A stretch of 64,000 nt of DNA. Source: an uncultured Eisenbergiella sp. (GTDB lineage Bacteria; Bacillota; Clostridia; Lachnospirales; Lachnospiraceae). Location of the stretch: the NCBI GenBank assembly GCA_910585455.1, contig CAJUEL010000015.1, forward strand, positions 1 through 64,000, given 5' to 3'. The first letter of the stretch is position 1; each line of letters begins with the position of its first letter. Shown one piece after another: positions 26,699-35,008 of this stretch. The notes below the pieces were generated by a model. The model ran no database searches. It worked only from the letters and a program-made list of their open reading frames with translations, and had not been told where the DNA came from. The translations under genes were made by a program, and so were the position numbers.

Positions 26699-28108
26699 TC
26701 ACTTTTCCCATGAACTCCATTCTGAAAATATATCTTCATCTAAACCGTTATAGAAGGTGTGTATTGAAACAGCTTTATTGATATTTCGAACATTTTCTAT
26801 CATTTCTTTTTCATAGAGAAAACTGGAAATAATGACTAAATCAAAGCTATTATCTATCTGCCTATATGGAATAACATCCCACCCCAAGTAACTTCCCTTT
26901 TCTTTGTTGGAATCTATAAAAACCAAATGACAAGCAACTTTGCTGATCAACTTCTCATAAAGTTTAAGAAAACCTTCCGTATGTTTGCCAGTTCCATAAA
27001 TTCCTACCTTACATTTTTCTTCCCCTAATGGCAAATCACACATTAACTCCTTATAAAGCTGCTTTAGTTTTCTTTCAACCTTTTTTGCTAATTGCTCTAT
27101 GTACGATTCATATTCTGATTCTGGATAATACTGAACCATCTCTTTTAAATTTCTCAAAATACCATTCAATATAATTATATCAGGATTATAACAATATCGC
27201 TCTACTAAGGAAATGTAAGTCTTCATCATACAAAAAAACTTATACTTAGCCTTTTCACAAAGAGTAATATTCTGTTTTATACATAAATGACGATGATTTA
27301 TACAGATGCTACAGTAGTCATTAATAAACCTCATAAACAATTTATTTTTTGGTAGTGCAATATTTTTCTGCTTGTCAAGCACTTCCCATATCAACAAAAC
27401 TATTTGCATGAAATCCATAAATTTTCTTTCTGAATATGCACTTGTAATAATGGAATTATCCCGATATCTTCTTTGATATAATTTTTCTGGAATATATGTC
27501 ACATTTCTGGCCTGCATCATAAACGCAAATGTGAAATAATTATCTTCATAGTAAAGACCTTCTGGAAATAGAATACCTGCTGTTTCAATCATTTCTTTTC
27601 TATATACTGCCAAACATGCAGAAATCATATAACTGACAGGATAACACCTTCGAAAAAAAGACTCACCACTCATCTGATGACCTGATAAATCTTTTAAATC
27701 TCTTGCTAATTTTTTTTTCTCATAACCTTTTTCACAATAAACGTCTGCATCAAAATATACCGCATCCTGTTTGAATTTTCGTAACTCATTTTTTAGCTGC
27801 TTTACCGTATCTGATCTCAAATAATCATCCGAATCAAGAAATAGCACATATTCACTGGTCGCATGCTTCAATCCCACATTTCGTGCTACCGAAAGGCCTT
27901 TATTATCTTGATTAATCAATTTCAAAAAATTATACTTTAAAATATATTTTTCACATATTGCTCTGCATTTATCGGTTGAACCATCGTTAATCAATATGAT
28001 TTCATCAAAAGAGACAGATTGTCCGATAATACTTTCCAGACATTGCACGAGATATTTCTCTACGTTGTAAATCGGTACAATTACAGTAATCGTTATTTCA
28101 GCATCCAT
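26699..28108 (-). CDS. family 2 glycosyltransferase with C-terminal Rossmann domain
   Basis: 469 residues from ATG 28108, which has AGGA eight nt upstream; a GTG and an ATG further up have poor spacing. GT2 motifs: TVIVPIYNVEKYL, LINDGSTDKC, LDSDDYL. Residues about 360-450 hold the Rossmann unit (KVGIYGTGKHTEGFL, FIDSNKEKG, DLVIISSFLYE). AT-rich with A/T-ending codons, unlike the glycosyltransferases at 17-21 kb. About 200 nt of AT-rich non-coding sequence follow it. Confidence 0.85.
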   Translation of the reverse strand: MDAEITITVIVPIYNVEKYLVQCLESIIGQSVSFDEIILINDGSTDKCRAICEKYILKYNFLKLINQDNKGLSVARNVGLKHATSEYVLFLDSDDYLRSDTVKQLKNELRKFKQDAVYFDADVYCEKGYEKKKLARDLKDLSGHQMSGESFFRRCYPVSYMISACLAVYRKEMIETAGILFPEGLYYEDNYFTFAFMMQARNVTYIPEKLYQRRYRDNSIITSAYSERKFMDFMQIVLLIWEVLDKQKNIALPKNKLFMRFINDYCSICINHRHLCIKQNITLCEKAKYKFFCMMKTYISLVERYCYNPDIIILNGILRNLKEMVQYYPESEYESYIEQLAKKVERKLKQLYKELMCDLPLGEEKCKVGIYGTGKHTEGFLKLYEKLISKVACHLVFIDSNKEKGSYLGWDVIPYRQIDNSFDLVIISSFLYEKEMIENVRNINKAVSIHTFYNGLDEDIFSEWSSWEK

Positions 28109-28147
28109 TTTCTGATTCCTATATTCCATTCCTTCCACTTTTTTGTT

Positions 28148-29275
28148 CTACATTAATTTCCAATCTTTCAATAAAATTATATTTTTAAATCCGTTTTTCT
28201 TTAATTCCACCTCCACATCCTCGGTCTCTTCTATTAATGTTAGAATCACACAATCAACCTCCGGCAGATGCTTTGTTAATGTATATACTGGTACATTTTT
28301 CTGAATATGCGCAGCATTTCTATCAATAAAATATATTTTATCAACATATGATTTCAATTCTTCGTATATATATTCTCCCAGTACTCCACAGCCATAAATA
28401 GCGATCTTCTGAAAATCAAGCTGTGACAAATAAGCTCTAAATTTCTCATTATTTAATTTCCATTTCAGCCACTTTTCAATATAATCCAGCTTTTTTCCTG
28501 CATTATTCAATTTCTGCATCACCCAACGGTTTTTCTTATTAAAGCCTTTCAATAACAATCCAAAGTCATCATCTGATACAATTTTTTTTACATGAATAAG
28601 TTCAAGCATTTCCTGCTCTGAACACAACATACTCATGGTGTCCTTTGAAACATTATTGTCATGTATCACATGTTCATATAAAAAGTTATCATTCAGAGAA
28701 ATTTGACACCCTCCCGCGAGCATACATATCCACAAAAACCAGTCGTCTGCGCCATTATTTTTCAATATATTTTTCATCCATATATCTGGTATGTATTTTC
28801 TTTTTATAAGCACCTGTCCAGGAGAAAGAATCAAATTCCACTCTTTAAACGTGAATCGTTTATATGGCATGTTAAGAAAATATGTATTATCTGCATATTC
28901 CTCCTTTCCCCCATTCAAGGCCTTACATACAACTGCATCCTTTTCGCCTAATGCCTCCATCTGACTTTTGAAATACTCTGGGACAATTTTATCATCCTGA
29001 TCTAAAAACAATATATAATCTCCTTTACATTGTTTTAGACCTTTTACTCGTGCTCCATGAATACCCATATTTCTATCTGTATTAATTATCCTAATATCTA
29101 TAACTTCTGATTTCCACTTTGAATCAAGAGGTGCCTCCGGAGCATCATTTACAAAGAGAACCTCAATATAATCTTCATTACCCAAACACTTTTTACAAGA
29201 TTCAATCTGTTGAATTATATCAAAAACATATTGTTCTCCATGGTATACTGGAACAATTACACTAAAAGTACTCAC
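28148..29275 (-). CDS. family 2 glycosyltransferase with C-terminal Rossmann domain
   Basis: 375 residues. GT2 motifs FSVIVPVYHGEQYV, LFVNDAPEAP, LDQDDKIVPE. Residues about 285-370 form the Rossmann unit (KIAIYGCGVLGEYIYEEL, YFIDRNAAH). It is a paralogue of the gene at 20.1-21.3 kb: both have NDAP, GI.GARVKG, LDQDD, SPGQVLI and GADDWFLWICML. The present copy is AT-rich and the other GC-rich, so they were probably acquired separately. Confidence 0.85.
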   Translation of the reverse strand: MSTFSVIVPVYHGEQYVFDIIQQIESCKKCLGNEDYIEVLFVNDAPEAPLDSKWKSEVIDIRIINTDRNMGIHGARVKGLKQCKGDYILFLDQDDKIVPEYFKSQMEALGEKDAVVCKALNGGKEEYADNTYFLNMPYKRFTFKEWNLILSPGQVLIKRKYIPDIWMKNILKNNGADDWFLWICMLAGGCQISLNDNFLYEHVIHDNNVSKDTMSMLCSEQEMLELIHVKKIVSDDDFGLLLKGFNKKNRWVMQKLNNAGKKLDYIEKWLKWKLNNEKFRAYLSQLDFQKIAIYGCGVLGEYIYEELKSYVDKIYFIDRNAAHIQKNVPVYTLTKHLPEVDCVILTLIEETEDVEVELKKNGFKNIILLKDWKLM

Positions 29276-29350
29276 AATACATTTTACCTTTCTACTAAAG
29301 TTCTTATTAGCCTCGAAGCAATCATACAGACATTACACTCATTTATGTTT

Positions 29351-30514
29351 CTACTGTATTGTATCTTTCACCTGTCTGGCTACCGGAACATAATGAATAT
29401 TTATATTCTCTCCTCCATAACATTTTTTACACATTCTCAAAAATCCCTTCTCGGTATACCCAAGCAAAAATTCAAGCATAACATTTTTGTCAATCCTGCC
29501 TTCATTACCCAAATCAATATAATCCGACTCATCCCCGCAATAAGCTTGCGCTTCATTAGCAAAACCGGCATAACAACACCCATACAATTTCATATTATGT
29601 ATTGACTTTGATCTGTTATAACATTCATCATATCTGAATTTTGCTTCTTCATCTGTCGAGACCGCTTTTTCATTTATACCCAAATTAATCCAATTCTCGA
29701 CTTTCCTGATTCCATAGCCGATCCCATACTCATTAAGTTTATTTATAAGCTCATCCATCTTTATTTTTTTTCCTATATCCGCCCCCCTATAATCATCAAT
29801 CCATACCCAAACATTATTTTTTTTCATCGCTTCACATATTTCATCAGAAGGAACTATTGTAGCATTTGTAACTGTCCGAAGTGTTCCTATGCACTCTCTA
29901 TATTTGCTCCCGATATAATTAATACATTTTGCAAATTCCTCAATCAAAAATGGTTCTCCACCACTCAGATCAAGTCTGTCCACATAATCTATATTTTTGA
30001 ATATTGCATCTGCATTTTTTTGAAAAACTTCGAATCCAAAATATCTATACGATTTCAATTCAGGGGTAAATGATAAGCAATGCTCACATTTGCAGTTACA
30101 TATATTTGAAAACTGTAGACTTATGAATGGCGAAATCACAATTTCCTTTTCGAATAGTGCATAAATGGGCAAATAATATTTCTCCCACTCTTCATAATAG
30201 AAAACCATATCTCTTGAGAACCCCAAAGCTACCAACTGCATCCACATATGTGATGCTATATTCCCCTCTGTAGAAATGATCACAATAGCATTTTTTATCA
30301 TCTCATTGCTTATTTCGCCATAAGATATTACCTTAATAAAATCAACTGCTGACCGATTGCGATCTATAAAGCCATCAATTCTATCATGCAAATAAAACAT
30401 TTTATTCCATAAACGTTTGCCATTATTTCCGGCTCCATAAATATATAATCGCTTTCCTTGAAACATCATCCTAAATTTAACATCCAATTCATGTCCTTTA
30501 TTCATCCATTTCAT
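29351..30514 (-). CDS. radical SAM protein with N-terminal Rossmann domain
   Basis: 387 residues. Residues about 18-125 are the Rossmann unit (RLYIYGAGNNGKRLWNKM, GFIDRNRSA). The radical SAM cluster motif NCKCEHC follows near 150, then LDLSGGEPFLIEEF near 188. C-terminal cysteines (CYNRS, GCCYAGF, CKKCYGG) could bind auxiliary iron-sulfur clusters, as in SPASM-type enzymes. Such proteins make peptide or sugar modifications; the substrate here is unknown. Its start overlaps the upstream propeller-like gene by 17 nt, so the two probably work together. Confidence 0.8.
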   Translation of the reverse strand: MKWMNKGHELDVKFRMMFQGKRLYIYGAGNNGKRLWNKMFYLHDRIDGFIDRNRSAVDFIKVISYGEISNEMIKNAIVIISTEGNIASHMWMQLVALGFSRDMVFYYEEWEKYYLPIYALFEKEIVISPFISLQFSNICNCKCEHCLSFTPELKSYRYFGFEVFQKNADAIFKNIDYVDRLDLSGGEPFLIEEFAKCINYIGSKYRECIGTLRTVTNATIVPSDEICEAMKKNNVWVWIDDYRGADIGKKIKMDELINKLNEYGIGYGIRKVENWINLGINEKAVSTDEEAKFRYDECYNRSKSIHNMKLYGCCYAGFANEAQAYCGDESDYIDLGNEGRIDKNVMLEFLLGYTEKGFLRMCKKCYGGENINIHYVPVARQVKDTIQ

Positions 30515-31718
30515 TTTTTTCTTCCCTCAACCTGTTATTTTCTGAGATATATTGATATATTTTTTCTCCAATAAAGTTTCTTTTTTTATATTCATCTTTT
30601 GCCAAAAAAAGTTCTTCCGACATGCATTCCAAAAAGGCATACAGATATTTCATTCCCTTCTCATTACGATTAATATTTAGACTATATCTATATTTACGAA
30701 CTATTCGTTGCCATTTGTCCCATTCCTCCAACGAAATATTGGCTGGGAAAAATGATTTTCTGAATCTATATGCCATATTGGGCATCTCTATTTCCAACAA
30801 AGTACCCCTCGAAGGGAAAAAATGGATCACATTTTTCCAAAAAACATACGGTAAATAGTACACCTCATCACCAGAATCCCCTTCTGCAGGAAGCATAAAC
30901 ATTTTTCCATCTATTTGAATTGTTTCTTTTGTTTTCCTGTTATAAATATCTATTTTAGGATTTCGCCAATGTATCAAAAAAACAAACTCATCTCCAGGAA
31001 TAATTTCCCAAATGTCACTCATACCATCCTCTGTACACCCATCAGGAATCTTTATCTTTTCTTTTATTATCCCATCTCGTGTCAGACAGAAGATATATTC
31101 TCCATACAACGGAACAGCCCATAGTTCTTCTTCCAAAACGCCTATTGTATTCAATGCTGATGGAATCTTAAATTCAATAATCTTTATTTTGCTTTTCTCT
31201 ATACAAAAAACTCTTTTTCCCCCATACTCAGGTATATATAAACGCTGATCATCACTTTTAGGAAGCCATGTTCTCAATACGCTACCGTTATTTATCCTTC
31301 GCTTTACAAATTCTACACTATCAACTCCCGCTTCATTCCAAGCAGCCAAATTCATTTCATATATATATCCCCTCACTCTCACAGGTATCAAATATAATAT
31401 TTCTCCAATAAGAACTGCCTTGTGAACCATAGCATCCTCTTCATCTTTCAAGACACCAAGTCTTTTTACGTCTCCCTTCAATTTATCATATACAACATGT
31501 GTTCCATTCAACCTATCAGAAAAAATAAAAACAAATGACTTCCAACTGATAAGTGCTTCAACCCTGAATATACCATGACGCAATAGTACATCTGGCTTAA
31601 TCTCACAGTAAACTTCCCCACACTCACAGTCATATATATATAATCCCCCTGCGCAAAGATCACTAAACCACACAATTTTACCAGAAAAAAAAGATGGCCA
31701 TACATGCATATTTCCCAT
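30498..31718 (-). CDS. propeller-like hypothetical protein
   Basis: 406 residues; family not recognised. Recurrent short hydrophobic strands with aromatic residues (GLYIYDCECGEVY, LWAVPLYGEYIFCLTRDG, DEFVFLIHWRNPKIDIYNR, ETIQIDGKMFMLP) suggest a beta-propeller over residues 1-310. A charged helical tail follows (about 310-406). No signal peptide or membrane segment. It is coupled to the downstream radical SAM gene by overlap, so it may present a substrate to that enzyme; this is inference. Confidence 0.6.
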   Translation of the reverse strand: MGNMHVWPSFFSGKIVWFSDLCAGGLYIYDCECGEVYCEIKPDVLLRHGIFRVEALISWKSFVFIFSDRLNGTHVVYDKLKGDVKRLGVLKDEEDAMVHKAVLIGEILYLIPVRVRGYIYEMNLAAWNEAGVDSVEFVKRRINNGSVLRTWLPKSDDQRLYIPEYGGKRVFCIEKSKIKIIEFKIPSALNTIGVLEEELWAVPLYGEYIFCLTRDGIIKEKIKIPDGCTEDGMSDIWEIIPGDEFVFLIHWRNPKIDIYNRKTKETIQIDGKMFMLPAEGDSGDEVYYLPYVFWKNVIHFFPSRGTLLEIEMPNMAYRFRKSFFPANISLEEWDKWQRIVRKYRYSLNINRNEKGMKYLYAFLECMSEELFLAKDEYKKRNFIGEKIYQYISENNRLREEKNEMDE

Positions 31719-31774
31719 AAACCAACCCCATATTACTAAATCTGTCTCTCTTCAATTGTCATAAAGTATTTGAT

Positions 31775-31818
31775 TATCAGACTATCAGACTGACAACATG
31801 TCAGCCTGACAGTCTGAT
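31775..31818 (-). terminator. 20-bp-stem hairpin downstream of the secreted-protein gene
   Basis: ATCAGACTATCAGACTGACA (31775-31794) and TGTCAGCCTGACAGTCTGAT (31799-31818) pair over 20 bp with two mismatches and a 4-nt loop. It lies 18 nt past the stop of the leftward gene. There is no T-run, so it may attenuate or stabilise mRNA rather than fully terminate. Confidence 0.5.
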
Positions 31819-31836
31819 ATTATTACTATGCTATAC

Positions 31837-32910
31837 TTATTTTGAAAATTTGAAAGTCTGCGTGTAAGCACCTTCTCCCTCTCCGAAAGTAGCTGTAAAC
31901 GTTGCAGAAGCCACTTCAGTCGCATTCATCTCCTGCTTTAACGCACTTGCAACTTTGCTCTGTAAGGTAATGGTATTATTCGAATATGTTGCCCCATATC
32001 CATTAGTCATTGTAAGCATATTTCCTGCATATAAACTTGTTGTTAAGCTCGTTATCTCTGCCCCATCTGTGCCTATTGTTACGGGCACTGTGATATCGCC
32101 ACTTTCAGGAATTGCTACAGTCGCAGGGACAGAAGAAGTTGCCGGTGTGGATGAGTAATCAACCTGATCCGCTGTATCCGCACTTACACCATCAGCTGCC
32201 TCAGCAAAGCTCCAAGTCACCTCCACTGTAGGCGCTGTAGTATCACTTTCGATCGACTTTTCGCTCACTGCTCCTGTCATGCTGATATTAATTGCTTTCC
32301 AAGTTGTTGCATCTGCTTTTTCTGCATACTTGTAAACACTATTCTCGCTGTCATATACTGTCTCAAAATTTCCTGCGGTACCCGCAATTGTCTTTGTAAC
32401 CGTTTGCTCGGTTTTTGATACAACTGTAGGATTTACACCAACTTTCAATCCCAAATAAAGTTCTGCTGCTGTAGCAGAAGGTGTTGCCGCTGTAGCAAGT
32501 GTAATATCCTTTGCTGTATTCTCGGTCGCTTTCACCTTCACTGTAAGAGTTACATCGCAGCTGCTCTTGTTGACTGCCTGAAGCGTTTTGCTCGTATTTG
32601 CATACTCTTTTTCCCCCACAAGGAAATACACTCCCGTGTCGCTTTCTTTAGCCGGAAAAGTATAATCTTCATACCGGGCCCCGCTGGTCTCCTGAATCAA
32701 ACGCTCTGGATCCATTGTGTAAGAAAAAGGGGTTGTTCCCTGCGGTATTGTGGGCAAAACCATGTTCACAACCTTTTTGGTCACATGGCCCTCACTGCTA
32801 CCAGCACCTTGTGTACTGCCAGTAGTTTCTGCAGCAAATGCAGTAAATGTGCTTCCCATCATCATTGTTACTGCAAGAGCGGCTGCAATCACTTTCTTTG
32901 ATTTTCGCAT
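31837..32910 (-). CDS. secreted Ser/Thr/Ala-rich protein, paralogue of the 9.9-kb protein
   Basis: 357 residues. A clear signal peptide (VIAAALAVTMMMGSTFTAFA, cut near residue 27) precedes a mature chain rich in Ser, Thr and Ala with few charges. MDPERLIQETSGARY (about 68-82) and YFLVGEKEYANTSKTL align with the secreted protein at 9.9 kb. No LPXTG, LysM or membrane anchor is seen. The many Ser/Thr residues make it a possible acceptor for O-glycosylation by the adjacent enzymes. AAGGAGG stands seven nt before the start. It lies second after the invertible segment, so it would be switched by inversion. Confidence 0.75.
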   Translation of the reverse strand: MRKSKKVIAAALAVTMMMGSTFTAFAAETTGSTQGAGSSEGHVTKKVVNMVLPTIPQGTTPFSYTMDPERLIQETSGARYEDYTFPAKESDTGVYFLVGEKEYANTSKTLQAVNKSSCDVTLTVKVKATENTAKDITLATAATPSATAAELYLGLKVGVNPTVVSKTEQTVTKTIAGTAGNFETVYDSENSVYKYAEKADATTWKAINISMTGAVSEKSIESDTTAPTVEVTWSFAEAADGVSADTADQVDYSSTPATSSVPATVAIPESGDITVPVTIGTDGAEITSLTTSLYAGNMLTMTNGYGATYSNNTITLQSKVASALKQEMNATEVASATFTATFGEGEGAYTQTFKFSK

Positions 32911-32975
32911 AACTAATCCTCCTTGACTTTTATTTTGTAAACTGCGTTATGCTGCGCAGTAATTACCACATCTTT

Positions 32976-33509
32976 CTATTTCTCTACAATAATTGTGAGA
33001 CCTATCCGAAGCGTACTCACCGTATTTTGCTCATCATCTATCAGATGATAAACCATAACGCAATCATATGTTCCCGCTGCAAGTGGCTTATCAAGCTTGA
33101 TATCGTTCATCTCACTTCCTCTTGGAATAACTGGAGATGCAAGAATTACTTCCGTTTCGTTATCAGCCAAAAAAACATCGAAATATACATCATTCGTATT
33201 TTCCTGTCTGTTCGCTACATATGCATCAGTTGAAACAGCGTCACCTGTTTCGAAATGCCATTCAGTAGTCATCGCTGTGCTGTAATATCCTGGTTCTATG
33301 TAATTCTGATCTAATACCTCATCAACTACCTGCTCTGCATTTTCACGCGTTATAACCACATTACGTTTGGGCTCTTCCTCTATTTTCCTTCCCGAAAGAA
33401 GCACAACCACCAATATGACGAGAAATATAATCACTACAACGCAAACAGCTGCAAGAATTTTCCCGCCTTTTCCCAACGATTGTTTCTGTACTGGCAACCC
33501 GTCCGCCAT
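32976..33509 (-). CDS. membrane-anchored hypothetical protein
   Basis: 177 residues; family not recognised. One membrane helix (ILAAVCVVVIIFLVILVVVLL, about 18-38) with a short basic N-terminal tail gives a signal-anchor topology with about 135 residues outside. The outer part ends in a beta-rich segment (AGTYDCVMVYHLID, TLRIGLTIIVEK). GGAGGTG lies seven nt before the ATG. It is the first gene to the left of the invertible segment, 73 nt from the left repeat, and precedes the secreted-protein gene, with which it likely forms a pair. Confidence 0.75.
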   Translation of the reverse strand: MADGLPVQKQSLGKGGKILAAVCVVVIIFLVILVVVLLSGRKIEEEPKRNVVITRENAEQVVDEVLDQNYIEPGYYSTAMTTEWHFETGDAVSTDAYVANRQENTNDVYFDVFLADNETEVILASPVIPRGSEMNDIKLDKPLAAGTYDCVMVYHLIDDEQNTVSTLRIGLTIIVEK

Positions 33510-33582
33510 TATTTACACCTCCATATATACTTTACGAGCTAATAAAGTTACTATTAATTCTATAACAAAAAACCTGGTATTT

Positions 33583-33606
33583 CGCAGAATGCCATATTCT
33601 ACGAAA
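33583..33606. repeat. left inverted repeat / recombination site
   Basis: 24 bp, reading on the plus strand CGCAGAAT, GCCAT, ATTCTACG and then AAA. It is the reverse complement of 35009-35032 except at one base (33585). Two 8-bp dyad arms flank a 5-bp asymmetric centre, the usual form of a tyrosine-recombinase core site. It lies 73 nt upstream of the membrane-protein start. Confidence 0.85.
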
Positions 33607-33655
33607 AAGCCCAATCCCCCGCCAAAATCCCAGCGTTCCGGACCTTTCTGACCAC

Positions 33656-34783
33656 TTATTTGACGGCAAATAATTCATCCAGCCGCGCCATATTTTCACT
33701 CTTTAACGCCATACTCGGATGCACGTAGCGGTTCATCGTGATCGCCACACTGGCATGCCCCAATATCTCCGAAAGACTTTTTACGTCAAAGCCCAGCTCC
33801 ACGCATCGCGTCGCAAAGGTATGCCGGATTGCATGAAAATTTGCATCCGCAATGCCGCATGCCTGCAAAACTGCCTTAAAGCGGTTCTGCATTGTGCGTG
33901 GTTCCACGAAGCAATCCTTTTGACCAGTGAGAAAAAAGGCGCCGGGCTGACAGTACGTCCCAAGCAGCTTCCGAATGTTTGCAGGCAGCGGTATGTCCCG
34001 GATAGAGCTGGTGCTTTTGGGCTCAAAAATTTTCACATCCGTTTTCCTTTTATCCTGTTCCTTTACGCGAATTCTCTGCATAGTTTTTCTGATGTGCAGG
34101 ACATTTTCCTGCAGATCGATGTCATCCCAGCCAAGGGCACACAGCTCCCCCAGACGGATTCCGGTAAAAAGGCAGAGCAGAATGCCAAGACTCGTGAAAT
34201 CCGGATTGTTTTTCAGCCAGGAAATCAGTTTTTTTTCTTCCTCCACGCTGAACACACGGATTTCCTTTGCTTCCCGTCTGATGGAGACGCATTCCGGTGA
34301 AAAAGCAATTTTATATTCTCTTTTCAGGGCGTAAATACGCATGCTGCTTAAAGCTGACATCACCTCCAGCACAGTAGAGGGCGCAAGTCCCTGCCCGTCC
34401 ATACCGCCTTTTAAAAGCAGGCTGCTGCTAAAGTCGATGATCTGCCGATTGGTTATCCGGGAAAAATCGTGTTCCCCAAATTCCGGCAAAATATAACATC
34501 GAAGCAAGTCCTCATATTTTACAATGGAGGACTCTTTCAACGTACCGGCGATGTCCTCCAGCCATTTTTCGCTGACCTCTGCCATTTTTCCGGCACTTTT
34601 TTCTTCCGGTTCATCCGCTGTCTCCAGAAGCTTTTTGGCTATATGCAGCTTTTCTTTTACCTCCCGATAGCTTCCGGCATAGACCGATCGATAGCGTGCT
34701 TTACCATCTACGCGCTCTTTGATATAGCGTCCCTCCCAGCGACCATCCTTGCGTTTGTAGATATTTTCTCCTTTTCGTGACAT
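33656..34783 (-). CDS. tyrosine recombinase (phage-integrase family)
   Basis: 375 residues from ATG 34783 (GGAGGT six nt upstream; 19 more codons are open above). Arm-binding-like N-terminus (about 5-60: KRKDGRWEGRY), SAM-like core-binding domain (about 65-160), then the catalytic domain. Catalytic residues are Arg210 (TGIRLGEL), Lys256, His317 and Arg320 (HAIRHTFA), His343 (LGHASVAIT) and Tyr353 (NRYVHPS). It looks active. There is no excisionase and no phage gene nearby, and its gene lies between inverted repeats, so it most likely inverts the segment that carries it. Confidence 0.92.
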   Translation of the reverse strand: MSRKGENIYKRKDGRWEGRYIKERVDGKARYRSVYAGSYREVKEKLHIAKKLLETADEPEEKSAGKMAEVSEKWLEDIAGTLKESSIVKYEDLLRCYILPEFGEHDFSRITNRQIIDFSSSLLLKGGMDGQGLAPSTVLEVMSALSSMRIYALKREYKIAFSPECVSIRREAKEIRVFSVEEEKKLISWLKNNPDFTSLGILLCLFTGIRLGELCALGWDDIDLQENVLHIRKTMQRIRVKEQDKRKTDVKIFEPKSTSSIRDIPLPANIRKLLGTYCQPGAFFLTGQKDCFVEPRTMQNRFKAVLQACGIADANFHAIRHTFATRCVELGFDVKSLSEILGHASVAITMNRYVHPSMALKSENMARLDELFAVK

Positions 34784-34857
34784 ATCGTACCTCCATTCAT
34801 TTTTGACCATAATTTTGACGGCGAATGGATTTTCGGGCAACCAAAAAATCAGAAATA

Positions 34858-34925
34858 TCCACTTAAGATAGTTGGAAACCTGACGATATATAGGATGAGA
34901 ATGTTTTTGTTTTCCACTTAGGATA
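34858..34925. repeat. 13-bp direct repeats upstream of the recombinase gene
   Basis: TCCACTTAAGATA (34858-34870) and TCCACTTAGGATA (34913-34925) differ at one base and lie 55 bp apart between the recombinase start and the outward promoter. They could be accessory (arm) sites or operator sites for the recombinase. Confidence 0.5.
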
Positions 34926-34952
34926 CCAGATGTAGGAATCCTTCAAAAACTA

Positions 34953-34981
34953 TTGACAGAATTTCAGACTTTCGATACAAT
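34953..34981 (+). promoter_or_regulatory. outward-facing sigma-A promoter inside the invertible segment
   Basis: TTGACA (34953-34958), 17 bp, TACAAT (34976-34981) on the plus strand, opposite to the recombinase gene. The -10 ends 27 bp before the right inverted repeat. In this orientation no rightward gene lies downstream, only terminators. It would serve the leftward genes after inversion. Confidence 0.85.
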
Positions 34982-35008
34982 AGATGTGCTTGATGGTTGT
35001 AGTGGTTA

